Below are positions 1-6,926 of a DNA stretch of 26,793 nucleotides, one piece after another. Made by a program: the position numbers and the translations under genes. Numbering within the stretch: the stretch's first letter is position 1; every line of letters starts with the position of its first letter. Source of the stretch: an uncultured Acetatifactor sp. (GTDB lineage: Bacteria; Bacillota; Clostridia; Lachnospirales; Lachnospiraceae). The stretch covers positions 1 through 26,793 of the forward strand of contig CAJTLR010000054.1 of assembly GCA_910577185.1 (NCBI GenBank), read 5' to 3'. The notes under the pieces were generated by a model. That model was not told where the DNA came from, searched no databases, and saw nothing but the letters and a program-made list of their open reading frames with translations.

Positions 1-280
1 CGCCCCGCGCGGCGAGTAGTGGAGAAGAGCATTCCCCTACTCGATTGTGCAGGCCCGTGCACAAAGTGCGACTCTTCGCACTTGGAATTATGCCGCCAGG
101 CGGGGCGCGCGGCGAGCAGGGGAGAAGGACCCCTGCTGGATTGCATAGGGGCGCATAAGGAAAATAGTTGCTGACGCAACAAGCGCCCCGCGCGGCGGGC
201 AGGGGAGAAGGACCCCTACTGGATTGCGCAGGGGCTCGTAAGGAAATCAGCAGCGAAAGCTGCATGCGCCCCGCGCGGGG
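1..280. repeat. Tandem array of GC-rich hairpin repeat modules (cluster 1, three copies)
   Basis: Three tandem modules are separated by a boundary motif close to GCGCCCCGCGCGGCG (1-14, 183-197, 266-280; a degenerate one at 101-114). Each module has hairpin A (15-41; 115-137; 199-219), whose arms differ between copies but still mostly pair, for example AGTAG/CTACT versus AGCAG/CTGCT. It then has a second hairpin: AAGTGCGA/TCGCACTT at 64-83, GTTGC/GCAAC at 167-180 and GCAGC/GCTGC with a GAAA loop at 250-263. In copies 2 and 3 the second hairpin sits inside an outer GGGGC.../...GCCCC stem (148-154/183-189 and 231-235/268-272). No ORF with a plausible product lies here. The same modules recur at 5431-5614. 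The function and family name are unknown; a REP-like dispersed palindromic element or a structured RNA are both possible. Confidence 0.8.
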
Positions 281-352
281 AGACCACAGAGAGTTTCCGG
301 GAGTGCACCCCGGGAGCGGATTCCTGAGATGAGAAAACAGGAGGGGAGAAGG

Positions 353-1291
353 ATGAGTGAAATAAAGGAAAGCGCCCTGGAACTGATCGGCAGGACGCCG
401 GTGATGAAGCTGAACCGTTATATGGAAAAAAACGGAATAGGGGATGCGGTGATTCTGGCAAAGCTGGAATACCTGAATCCGGCGGGGTCGGTGAAAGACC
501 GGGTGGGAGCCGCCATGATAGAAGACGCGGAAAAAAGAGGAATACTAAAGCCCGGCGCCACCGTCATTGAGCCTACATCAGGCAATACGGGAATCGGCCT
601 TGCCGCAGCGGCGGCCATCAAAGGATACCATATGATATTGACTTTGCCGGATACCATGAGTGTGGAGAGAAGGACGCTGCTGGAGGCATACGGGGCCGAA
701 CTGGTGCTGACGGAGGGGGCAAAAGGAATGGCGGGGGCCATAGCCAAAGCGGAAGAACTGAGGGATGCCATACCGGGCGCGGTGATTCTGGGACAGTTTG
801 AGAATCCGGCCAATCCCGGAATCCACAGGGAGACCACGGGACCGGAGATCTGGGAACAGACAGATGGAAAAGTGGATATTTTTGTGGCAGGGGTGGGCAC
901 AGGGGGGACCATAACCGGTGTGGGAGAATATCTGAAAAGCAAAAACCCTGATATCAGAATCGTGGCCGTGGAGCCTGCTTCCAGCCCGGTATTGACAAAA
1001 GGCACTGCCGGGATGCACAAAATACAGGGAATCGGGGCCAATTTTGTGCCTGCGGTGTTAAACACCGAAATTTATGACGAGGTTGTCACAATTGAGGATG
1101 AGGATGCTTTTGCGGAAGGCAGGTCTCTGGGGGTAAGTGAGGGGATTCTGGTGGGAATTTCTTCGGGCGCGGCCCTGAAGGCGGCGGGAATTCTGGCAAA
1201 GCGCCCGGAAAATAAGGGAAAGGTGATACTGGCCCTGCTTCCGGACTCCGGGGACAGATATCTGTCCACACCGCTGTTTTGGCATTCATAA
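353..1291 (+). CDS. cysK: Cysteine synthase (O-acetylserine sulfhydrylase)
   Basis: This PLP-dependent enzyme of the cysteine synthase family makes L-cysteine from O-acetylserine and sulfide in the cytosol. Visible family marks are the PLP lysine in LNPAGSVKDR (K48), the substrate loop TSGNTG (residues 75-80), the phosphate-binding GTGGT loop (182-186) and a C-terminal LPDSGDRYLST. At 312 residues it has the usual CysK length. The start at 353 is chosen because GGAGGGGAGAAGG lies just upstream; an in-frame ATG at 329 would add eight residues but has a poorer site. The gene lies 58 bases before metN, which suggests a shared role in sulfur amino acid supply. Some homologues use O-phosphoserine, cystathionine or O-acetylhomoserine chemistry, so the CysK rather than MetY/Cbs-like assignment rests on length and motifs. 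Confidence 0.93.
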   Translation: MSEIKESALELIGRTPVMKLNRYMEKNGIGDAVILAKLEYLNPAGSVKDRVGAAMIEDAEKRGILKPGATVIEPTSGNTGIGLAAAAAIKGYHMILTLPDTMSVERRTLLEAYGAELVLTEGAKGMAGAIAKAEELRDAIPGAVILGQFENPANPGIHRETTGPEIWEQTDGKVDIFVAGVGTGGTITGVGEYLKSKNPDIRIVAVEPASSPVLTKGTAGMHKIQGIGANFVPAVLNTEIYDEVVTIEDEDAFAEGRSLGVSEGILVGISSGAALKAAGILAKRPENKGKVILALLPDSGDRYLSTPLFWHS

Positions 1292-1349
1292 TCAGGAAGC
1301 GTTTAAGACACACCGCTGCATGTATCATACCAAGGAGGGAAGAACGGTC

Positions 1350-2393
1350 ATGATTGCACTGGAAGGAATCACAAAAACATTTACCATGAAGGAAGGTCAG
1401 GTGGAGGCTGTCAGAAATGTGACCCTTCACATAGCCGAGCACGAAATTTACGGGATAATCGGGTTCAGCGGCGCCGGGAAGTCCACCCTGGTGCGCTGCA
1501 TGAATCTGCTGGAACGACCTGAACAGGGAAAGGTGAAGCTGGCCGGGAAAGAGCTGACCGGTCTTAGCGGCCGGGAACTGCGGGAGGCCAGGAAGGATAT
1601 CGGCATGATCTTCCAGCATTTCAACCTGTTCAGATCCAGAACGGTTTTCCAGAATATTGCGTATCCCCTGAGGGGACGGGGCAGGGACAAAGAGGAGATC
1701 CGGAAGAAAGTGAGGGCGCTGCTGAAACTGGTGGACCTGGAAGATAAGGAGAATGTCTATCCCTCCCAGCTTTCCGGGGGACAGAAGCAGAGAGTGGCTA
1801 TCGCCAGGGCCCTGGCCACGGATCCGAAAGTGCTGCTGTGCGACGAGGCCACCAGCGCGCTGGATCCCCAGACAACCCATTCCATTCTGAAACTGTTAAA
1901 GCAGCTGAATGCCCAGCTGGGAATCACCATAGTGATGATCACCCATGAAATGGCCGTGATCAAGGAAATCTGCGACAGGGTGGCTGTCATGGACCAGGGG
2001 AATGTGGTGGAGGAGGGGGAAGTGTTTGAGGTGTTTGCCAATCCCGCGCAGCCTATCACCAAAGCCTTTATCAATACCACGTCCGTGCTGCGGAAAGTGT
2101 ATGAACTGCTGGAGGAAGATTCCCCGGTGGTGAAACTGGCTCCCGGCGAAAAACTGCTGAAGCTGCAGTATCTGGAAAAAAGTGTGTCAGAGTCCCTGAT
2201 TTCCGGCATATCCCGGAAATTCGACCTGGACTGCAATATTATTTTTGCCAACATAGAGATTATCGGGGAGGCGCCCCTGGGAGGAACCGTGATCATCGCA
2301 AACGGGACCCCGGAGGCCATGGAAGGCGCAATCCGGTACTTAAATGACAGAAATATTTCGGTGGAGGTGTTAAAAGATGGAAGTGATACTTGA
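1350..2393 (+). CDS. metN: Methionine ABC transporter ATP-binding protein
   Basis: This is the ATPase subunit that drives import of methionine (or related sulfur amino acids) together with MetI and MetQ. Its 347 residues show Walker A GFSGAGKST (38-46), the Q-loop near GMIFQHFNLF, signature LSGGQKQR (141-148), Walker B VLLCDE (161-166), D-loop SALD and the switch histidine in MITHE (H199). A C-terminal domain of about 75 residues (roughly 270-345) matches the NIL regulatory domain typical of MetN, which in E. coli binds methionine and inhibits transport. The start at 1350 has AAGGAGGG at 1332-1339; an in-frame ATG at 1320 would add ten residues. The stop overlaps the metI start by 17 bases, which points to translational coupling. 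Confidence 0.95.
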   Translation: MIALEGITKTFTMKEGQVEAVRNVTLHIAEHEIYGIIGFSGAGKSTLVRCMNLLERPEQGKVKLAGKELTGLSGRELREARKDIGMIFQHFNLFRSRTVFQNIAYPLRGRGRDKEEIRKKVRALLKLVDLEDKENVYPSQLSGGQKQRVAIARALATDPKVLLCDEATSALDPQTTHSILKLLKQLNAQLGITIVMITHEMAVIKEICDRVAVMDQGNVVEEGEVFEVFANPAQPITKAFINTTSVLRKVYELLEEDSPVVKLAPGEKLLKLQYLEKSVSESLISGISRKFDLDCNIIFANIEIIGEAPLGGTVIIANGTPEAMEGAIRYLNDRNISVEVLKDGSDT

Positions 2394-3057
2394 AAAACTG
2401 ATTCCCAATGTGATGGATAAGCTGCCGGAACTGTGGAAATGTACAGGACAGACTTTATATATGATGGGATTGTCGGGAATCATTTCCTTTGTGCTGGGGC
2501 TGGCGGTAGGCGTGATTCTGATTGCGTCCAGACGGGGAGGCGTGCTTGAAAATTCTGTTGTATACAATGTGCTGGACAAACTGATCAATGTGTTCCGCTC
2601 CATTCCTTTCGTGATTCTGCTGGCCAGCCTGATTCCCCTTACAAGGGCGGTGGCAGGGACCGCCATCGGTACCAAGGGAGCCATACTGCCCCTGATTTTC
2701 GGCACCGTGCCCTTTTTTGCGAGACAGGTGGAGACGGCCCTGGCCGAGGTGGACGACGGACTGGTGGAGGCGGCCGCGGCCATGGGAACCTCGCCGGTGG
2801 GAATTTTGTTCCGGGTCTACCTGAAAGAAAGCATTCCCGCACTGACCAGGGGAACCACCATCACACTGATCAGCCTCATGGGGCTTACTGCCATGGCCGG
2901 GGCCGTGGGAGGAGGGGGACTGGGAGACTTCGCCATTCGCTACGGGCATGAGCGGAACCAGACGGATGTAACCTATGTGACAGTGGTTATTTTGCTGGCG
3001 GTGGTGATGATTTTTCAGGGAATCGGCAATCTCATTATCCGGAAGACAAGTCACTGA
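2377..3057 (+). CDS. metI: Methionine ABC transporter permease
   Basis: This is the membrane subunit of the MetNIQ importer. The 226-residue protein has about five hydrophobic segments (around residues 28-50, 68-92, 96-112, 160-182 and 198-220). It carries the conserved cytoplasmic EAA-type loop near EVDDGLVEAAAAMG, which docks on the ATPase. Family members are usually 215-230 residues, so it is full length. The first codon lies inside the 3' end of metN, with GGAGG about ten bases upstream (2362-2366). Its place between metN and metQ settles the assignment; the exact substrate (L-Met, D-Met, Met sulfoxide, cystine) cannot be read from the sequence. Confidence 0.95.
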   Translation: MEVILEKLIPNVMDKLPELWKCTGQTLYMMGLSGIISFVLGLAVGVILIASRRGGVLENSVVYNVLDKLINVFRSIPFVILLASLIPLTRAVAGTAIGTKGAILPLIFGTVPFFARQVETALAEVDDGLVEAAAAMGTSPVGILFRVYLKESIPALTRGTTITLISLMGLTAMAGAVGGGGLGDFAIRYGHERNQTDVTYVTVVILLAVVMIFQGIGNLIIRKTSH

Positions 3058-3075
3058 GAAAAACATGGCATCACA

Positions 3076-3098
3076 GGGGCAGGAATGCCTTTTGCCCC
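3076..3098 (+). other. Small intercistronic hairpin between metI and metQ
   Basis: GGGGCA (3076-3081) pairs with TGCCCC (3093-3098), with a possible inner GG/CC pair. No T-tract follows, so it is not a convincing terminator. A hairpin here could protect the mRNA 3' end or set the metNI to metQ expression ratio, since binding proteins are often made in excess. This is inference only. Confidence 0.35.
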
Positions 3099-3149
3099 GT
3101 ACATTATATCATTTCAAAAAAAACGATAAAAAGAAGAGAGGAAAATAAC

Positions 3150-4001
3150 ATGAGAAAAGGAAATCAGACAGTCAAAAAAACAGTCACATTGCTGGGGGCA
3201 GCATTGCTGGGGATATCTTTACTGGCAGGATGCGGCACGAAAGCAGAGGAAGCGTCCGGGGATCCGGGTACGGTCACGGTGAAACTGGGTGTGGTGGGCG
3301 AGGACAATGAACAGTGGGTACCGGTGGTGGAAGCCCTGGCCAAAGAAAACATTCAGCTGGAACTGGTGAAGTTTTCCGATTATGCCATACCCAACCAGGC
3401 GCTGGCAGATGGGGAGATCGATCTGAATTCTTTCCAGCATTACGCATTTCTGAACAATGAAATCCAGGATAAGGGGCTGGAACTGACTGCCATAGGAGAG
3501 ACCATCATTGCGCCCCTGGGGCTGTATTCGGACAAGATTTCGGATGTGGGGGAACTGAAGGACGGGGACAAAATTGCCATTCCCAATGACGCCACCAACG
3601 GGGGACGGTCCCTGAAGGTACTGGAGGCGGCAGGCCTGATCAAGGTGGACCCGGCGGCAGGGTACACGCCCGTTCTGGCCGACATCACGGACAATCCGCT
3701 GAACCTGGAGTTTGTGGAAGTGAAGGCCGCCAACACGCCCAGCCTTCTGCCGGACGTGGCGGCAGCTATCATCAACGGTTCCCATGCGGTCAGCAACGGC
3801 TTATATCCCCTGGAGAACGCCATTTATCTGGAGACGGTGCAGGAGGGCAGCGACAATCCCTACATCAATGTGCTGGTTGCAAGGACAGAGGAAAAAGACA
3901 ATGAAGTTTATCAGAAAATCCTGGCGGCTTACCAGACGGCGGAAGTAGAGAAAGTATTGGAGGAAGTCTATAAAGGGGCATATCTTCCCGCATGGAAGTA
4001 A
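3150..4001 (+). CDS. metQ: Methionine-binding lipoprotein (MetQ/NlpA family)
   Basis: This is the extracytoplasmic substrate-binding lipoprotein of the MetNIQ importer. The N-terminus has a basic stretch, a hydrophobic segment and a lipobox LLAGC with the lipid-anchored cysteine at C28. The mature part follows the NlpA/MetQ pattern: an opening VTVKLGVVGEDNEQW, the FSDYAIPNQALADGEID and SFQHYAFL segments, the IAIPNDATNGGRSL block and a C-terminal KGAYLPAW. The length of 283 residues is normal. GAGAGGAAAATAAC lies directly upstream of the start. It sits 92 bases after metI in the same orientation. Ligand preference cannot be determined by eye. Confidence 0.95.
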   Translation: MRKGNQTVKKTVTLLGAALLGISLLAGCGTKAEEASGDPGTVTVKLGVVGEDNEQWVPVVEALAKENIQLELVKFSDYAIPNQALADGEIDLNSFQHYAFLNNEIQDKGLELTAIGETIIAPLGLYSDKISDVGELKDGDKIAIPNDATNGGRSLKVLEAAGLIKVDPAAGYTPVLADITDNPLNLEFVEVKAANTPSLLPDVAAAIINGSHAVSNGLYPLENAIYLETVQEGSDNPYINVLVARTEEKDNEVYQKILAAYQTAEVEKVLEEVYKGAYLPAWK

Positions 4002-4109
4002 GGGGAAGGCGTGCCGCAGGCAGGAGGAACAGATTCTGCCGGGGGTTCCGGCTGCCGTGGTGGAAAAGTACCGGGCAGGAGATGCAAAACAGAAGAAGGA
4101 GGCGCCGCT

Positions 4110-5282
4110 ATGCTGCAGCCATATATTGAAAAACAGAGGGAAAAAATCATTTCCCTGAGACGGGACTTTCATAAGCATCCGGAGGTGAGTATGCAGGAAT
4201 TCCGCACTGCAAAGCGCATTGAGGAAGAACTGGATTCTCTTGGAATCCCGCACAGAAGGGTGGGGGAAACAGGCGTCCTGGGGGTAATCGGCAGGGAAAA
4301 AAAGGGAAAAACAGTTGTTCTGCGGGCAGATATTGACGCGCTCAGGATACAGGACAAGAAACAGGTTCCCTATGCCTCTGCCTGTGAAGGGGTGATGCAC
4401 GCCTGCGGGCATGATGGCCATGCGGCGGCTCTTCTGGGGGCGGCGGCGGTCCTGAAGGAGCGGGAGGAAGAACTGGACGGATGCGTCCGGCTTTTCTTCC
4501 AGCAGGGGGAGGAATTCGGCCAGGGGGCCAGGATTTTTATCAATGAGGGACTGCTGGAAGGGGTGGACAGGGTGTTCGGGATACATGTGGCTTCCAATAT
4601 TCCGGTAGGCAGCGTGGGGATAAGCGCCGGCCCGGTAAACGCATCGGTGGATCATTTTACCATTCGGGTAAAGGGAAAAAGCGCCCATGTTTCCACGCCG
4701 CACCTGGGATCGGACGCTCTCTACGCTGCCGTCCAGATAGTGAATGCCCTGCAGTCCATTGTCAGCAGACAGACGGACCCCATGGACACGGTGGTGGTGG
4801 GAATCGGCGTCCTGCAGGCGGGGGATTCCTACAATATCGTTGCGGGAAATGCCCGGATTGAGGGCACCACCAGGTGCTTTACCCAGGAAACCAGGAAGTT
4901 TGTCAACGGCAGGATACGGGAGATGGCGCAGGAGATGGGCAAAGCCCATGGGGTGGAAGCAGAGACGGAATTTGAAGATTTTGCATCCCCCCTGGTGAAT
5001 GACGGGGAAGTGTGCAGGGAAGCGGCTGCCGTGGCAGCCCGGATTGTGGGGCAGGAGCATGTGATTCCCAGAAAGCCTTCCCTGGCGGGAGATGATTTTG
5101 CGGAATATCTGCTGCGGGTTCCCGGCGCATATGCCTATGTGGGAACGGGCAATCCGGAAAAGCCGGATACCATGGAACCCCAGCATGCGGACAACTATGA
5201 CCTGGACGAGGAGGGGATTCTCATTGGTGCCGGCCTATACACGGATTATGTGTTAAAGATTTTAGGGAAAACGGAAAAGTAG
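4110..5282 (+). CDS. M20 family amidohydrolase (amino acid deacylase)
   Basis: This is a zinc- or manganese-dependent aminoacylase/carboxypeptidase-like enzyme of family M20D that cleaves N-acyl groups from amino acids. Metal and catalytic motifs are visible: LRADIDAL, ACGHDGH, QQGEEFGQGA (catalytic Glu pair), FGIHV and the C-terminal EPQHADNYDLDE. The dimerisation domain contains VKGKSAHVSTPHLGSDA. The length of 390 residues is typical. The start at 4110 follows AAGGAGG (4095-4101); an upstream in-frame start at 4011 lacks a good site and adds a glycine-rich, unlikely leader. It is the last gene before the terminator at 5388. Its place after metNIQ suggests, but does not prove, deacylation of an imported sulfur amino acid derivative, as proposed for B. 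subtilis relatives such as YxeP and SndA. Confidence 0.88.
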   Translation: MLQPYIEKQREKIISLRRDFHKHPEVSMQEFRTAKRIEEELDSLGIPHRRVGETGVLGVIGREKKGKTVVLRADIDALRIQDKKQVPYASACEGVMHACGHDGHAAALLGAAAVLKEREEELDGCVRLFFQQGEEFGQGARIFINEGLLEGVDRVFGIHVASNIPVGSVGISAGPVNASVDHFTIRVKGKSAHVSTPHLGSDALYAAVQIVNALQSIVSRQTDPMDTVVVGIGVLQAGDSYNIVAGNARIEGTTRCFTQETRKFVNGRIREMAQEMGKAHGVEAETEFEDFASPLVNDGEVCREAAAVAARIVGQEHVIPRKPSLAGDDFAEYLLRVPGAYAYVGTGNPEKPDTMEPQHADNYDLDEEGILIGAGLYTDYVLKILGKTEK

Positions 5283-5387
5283 GAAAAGCTTTGCGTTCCT
5301 TTGGACGATAACGCTTTAGCGGGCAGGATCCGGTTCCCGGGGGGAAAGGTTTTTCGCCTTCCATCACATCCATAATGCTCTTGTGGT

Positions 5388-5428
5388 AAGAGGTGCCTTC
5401 CGATAGACGTAAGGCACCTCTTCTTTTT
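5388..5428 (+). terminator. Strong intrinsic terminator of the cysK-met block
   Basis: There is a perfect 12-bp stem, AAGAGGTGCCTT (5388-5399) with AAGGCACCTCTT (5411-5422), and an 11-base loop, followed by CTTTTT. It lies about 105 bases after the amidohydrolase stop and marks the end of the first transcription unit. The second repeat cluster starts directly after it. Confidence 0.92.
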
Positions 5429-5430
5429 GT

Positions 5431-5614
5431 GCGCAGGGGCGCGTAAGGAAAATAGTTGCTGACGCAACATGCGCCCCGCGCGGCGGGTAGTGGAGAAGGG
5501 CATTCCCCTACTAGATTGAACAGGGGCGCGTAAGGAAATCAGCAGCGAAAGCAGCACGCGCCCCGCGCGGCGTACTCGATTCTGTGGGATAAATCCCCTC
5601 TGGCGATCAGAATC
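5431..5614. repeat. GC-rich hairpin repeat modules (cluster 2)
   Basis: These are the same modules as at 1-280. A half module comes first: outer stem 5436-5444/5469-5477 enclosing hairpin GTTGC/GCAAC (5455-5468). A boundary motif follows at 5471-5485. Then comes a full module with hairpin A (5487-5493/5505-5511), an outer stem that is perfect over 9 bp (GGGGCGCGT 5523-5531 with ACGCGCCCC 5556-5564) and an inner GCAGC-GAAA-GCAGC hairpin with one A:A mismatch (5542-5555). A last boundary motif (5558-5572) runs into TACTCGATT, which looks like a module whose hairpin A is deleted. It ends in another inverted repeat, GATTCTG/CAGAATC (5578-5584/5608-5614). No coding potential was seen. Confidence 0.8.
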
Positions 5615-5631
5615 ACATTCACAGTTTCCTC

Positions 5632-5659
5632 TTGAAAAAATGATTCCATGTGATATAGT
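5632..5659 (+). promoter_or_regulatory. Predicted sigma-A promoter for the PHP gene
   Basis: The -35 box TTGAAA (5632-5637), a 16-base spacer and the -10 box TATAGT (5654-5659) read toward the PHP-domain gene 184 bases downstream. The long leader (to 5842) contains no further feature that I recognise. Confidence 0.6.
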
Positions 5660-5842
5660 GAATACGTTACAATTGGCCGGACGGCCGGTAATCATGATAT
5701 TATGCACGGCAAATGGGCATGGGACGCCGGTTTGGGCGCTTGGGGTCCGGGGGCAGGAAAGTGCGTGCGGGGACACCCGGAGGCACCGTCCTGTAAAAAG
5801 CCACGGACAGGAATGATTCATTATCAGGAGGAAGGAGCGGTT

Positions 5843-6712
5843 ATGTTTACGGATCAAGAGGGAAAACAGTGGTATAAGGGGAATCTGCACATGCACACCA
5901 CCTGCTCGGACGGGCAGAAGACGCCGGAGGAAGCGGTTGCGGTTTACCGGGAGAAGGGCTATGACTTTCTGGCGCTTACCGACCACTGGCATATGGGAAA
6001 GTCCTGGCAGGAGGAAGGATTTCTGATGCTTTCCGGAGCAGAGTATGATAACGGGGCGGATCTGAAAGAGGGGATTTACCATATTGTGGGAGTGGGCATG
6101 GAAAGGGAGCCGCAGCTGGAGAAGACGCCCAGGCCAAAAGCCCAGACGATTATTGACAGCATCCGTGAGGCAGGGGGCATGGCCATTCTGGCGCACCCGG
6201 CATGGTCCATGAACCGGGCGGAACAAGCCATGGGACTAAAGGGACTGGAAGGCTGTGAGATTTATAACACCACATCGGGAATCCCCTGGAACTGCCGTCC
6301 GTATTCCGGCATTTTTCTGGATGACATGGCAAATCTGGGATGTTTTCTGCCCTGCATGGCGGCGGACGATGCCCACCACTATCAGGGAGATGAGACCGGT
6401 TCCTGGATCATGGTGCAGGCCCGGGAATTGAGCCGGGACGCCATTCTGGAAAGCCTCAGGAAGGGAGATTTTTACGCCACCCAGGGGCCTTTGTTTCATG
6501 TGGCCAGGGAAGGGAACATGATTCATGTCACATCCACGCCGGTGAAAAGCATTGCCTTTTTCACGGACTGGATCTGGGAACCGGACCGGGCGGTGGCAGG
6601 AGAGGGCGTTTGCGGGGCCTCCTTCCAGATCAAGCCCCAGGACCACTGGGTGCGGATAGAGCTTGCGGATAAGGACGGCAGAATGGCCTGGTCCTCCTTT
6701 TACCGGGTCTGA
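5843..6712 (+). CDS. PHP-domain metal-dependent phosphoesterase
   Basis: This is a polymerase-and-histidinol-phosphatase superfamily protein, a TIM-barrel hydrolase acting on phosphoester bonds with a multi-metal centre. Metal ligands are visible in order: NLHMHTTCSDG (H16, H18), TDHWH (D47, H48, H50), AILAHPA (H118) and AADDAHHY (D175/D176 and H178). The length is 289 residues. The start at 5843 is chosen for the GGAGGAAGGAG site at 5827-5837; an in-frame ATG at 5702 would add 47 residues of low-quality, Gly/Pro-rich sequence. It stands alone between a terminator/repeat cluster and the arg promoter. The substrate is unknown: relatives include YciV/RnaAM-type 3',5'-nucleotide phosphatases, but the C-terminal part is not diagnostic to me. 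Confidence 0.85.
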   Translation: MFTDQEGKQWYKGNLHMHTTCSDGQKTPEEAVAVYREKGYDFLALTDHWHMGKSWQEEGFLMLSGAEYDNGADLKEGIYHIVGVGMEREPQLEKTPRPKAQTIIDSIREAGGMAILAHPAWSMNRAEQAMGLKGLEGCEIYNTTSGIPWNCRPYSGIFLDDMANLGCFLPCMAADDAHHYQGDETGSWIMVQARELSRDAILESLRKGDFYATQGPLFHVAREGNMIHVTSTPVKSIAFFTDWIWEPDRAVAGEGVCGASFQIKPQDHWVRIELADKDGRMAWSSFYRV

Positions 6713-6755
6713 GAGGGCCGGGAACATGGGATGGCCGGCGCAGCTGTCCTATGAA

Positions 6756-6819
6756 TGAATAATTATGCAGATTTTTAAAAAATAATGCATAAAAATAAAA
6801 AGTTGTGGACATTTATGCA
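6756..6819 (+). promoter_or_regulatory. Cluster of ArgR operator (ARG box)-like sites
   Basis: Compared with the ARG box core TGAATWWWWATTCA, three good matches are seen: TGAATAATTATGCA (6756-6769), TGCATAAAAATAAA (6786-6799) and TGGACATTTATGCA (6806-6819). A weaker one lies at 6776-6789. Start-to-start distances of 20 (6756 to 6776 and 6786 to 6806) fit the tandem spacing seen for ArgR hexamers. The last box overlaps the -35 of the promoter before argC, so arginine-dependent repression is expected. argR itself is not in the window. Confidence 0.75.
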
Positions 6820-6833
6820 GAAAGTGCTATACT
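6806..6833 (+). promoter_or_regulatory. Predicted argC operon promoter
   Basis: The -35 TGGACA (6806-6811), a 16-base spacer and the -10 TATACT (6828-6833) lie 94 bases before argC. The -35 lies inside an ARG-box-like site, giving a simple repressor-occlusion arrangement. Confidence 0.7.
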
Positions 6834-6926
6834 TACATAAGATACCGCCCGGAATAAGCGCAGGAGAGGCCTTTTTCCGGGCCGTTAAGACATTGCGCAA
6901 AAAGCTGTGCGGAAATGGGGAGAAAG

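Noticed and set aside
1..280. Possible CRISPR array
   Set aside because: Repeats are palindromic modules of uneven length with related, not unique, intervening sequence, and no cas genes are present.
3801..5186. Long open frame on the - strand opposite the M20 gene
   Set aside because: Shadow frame: the + strand frame has all M20 motifs and a good ribosome site.
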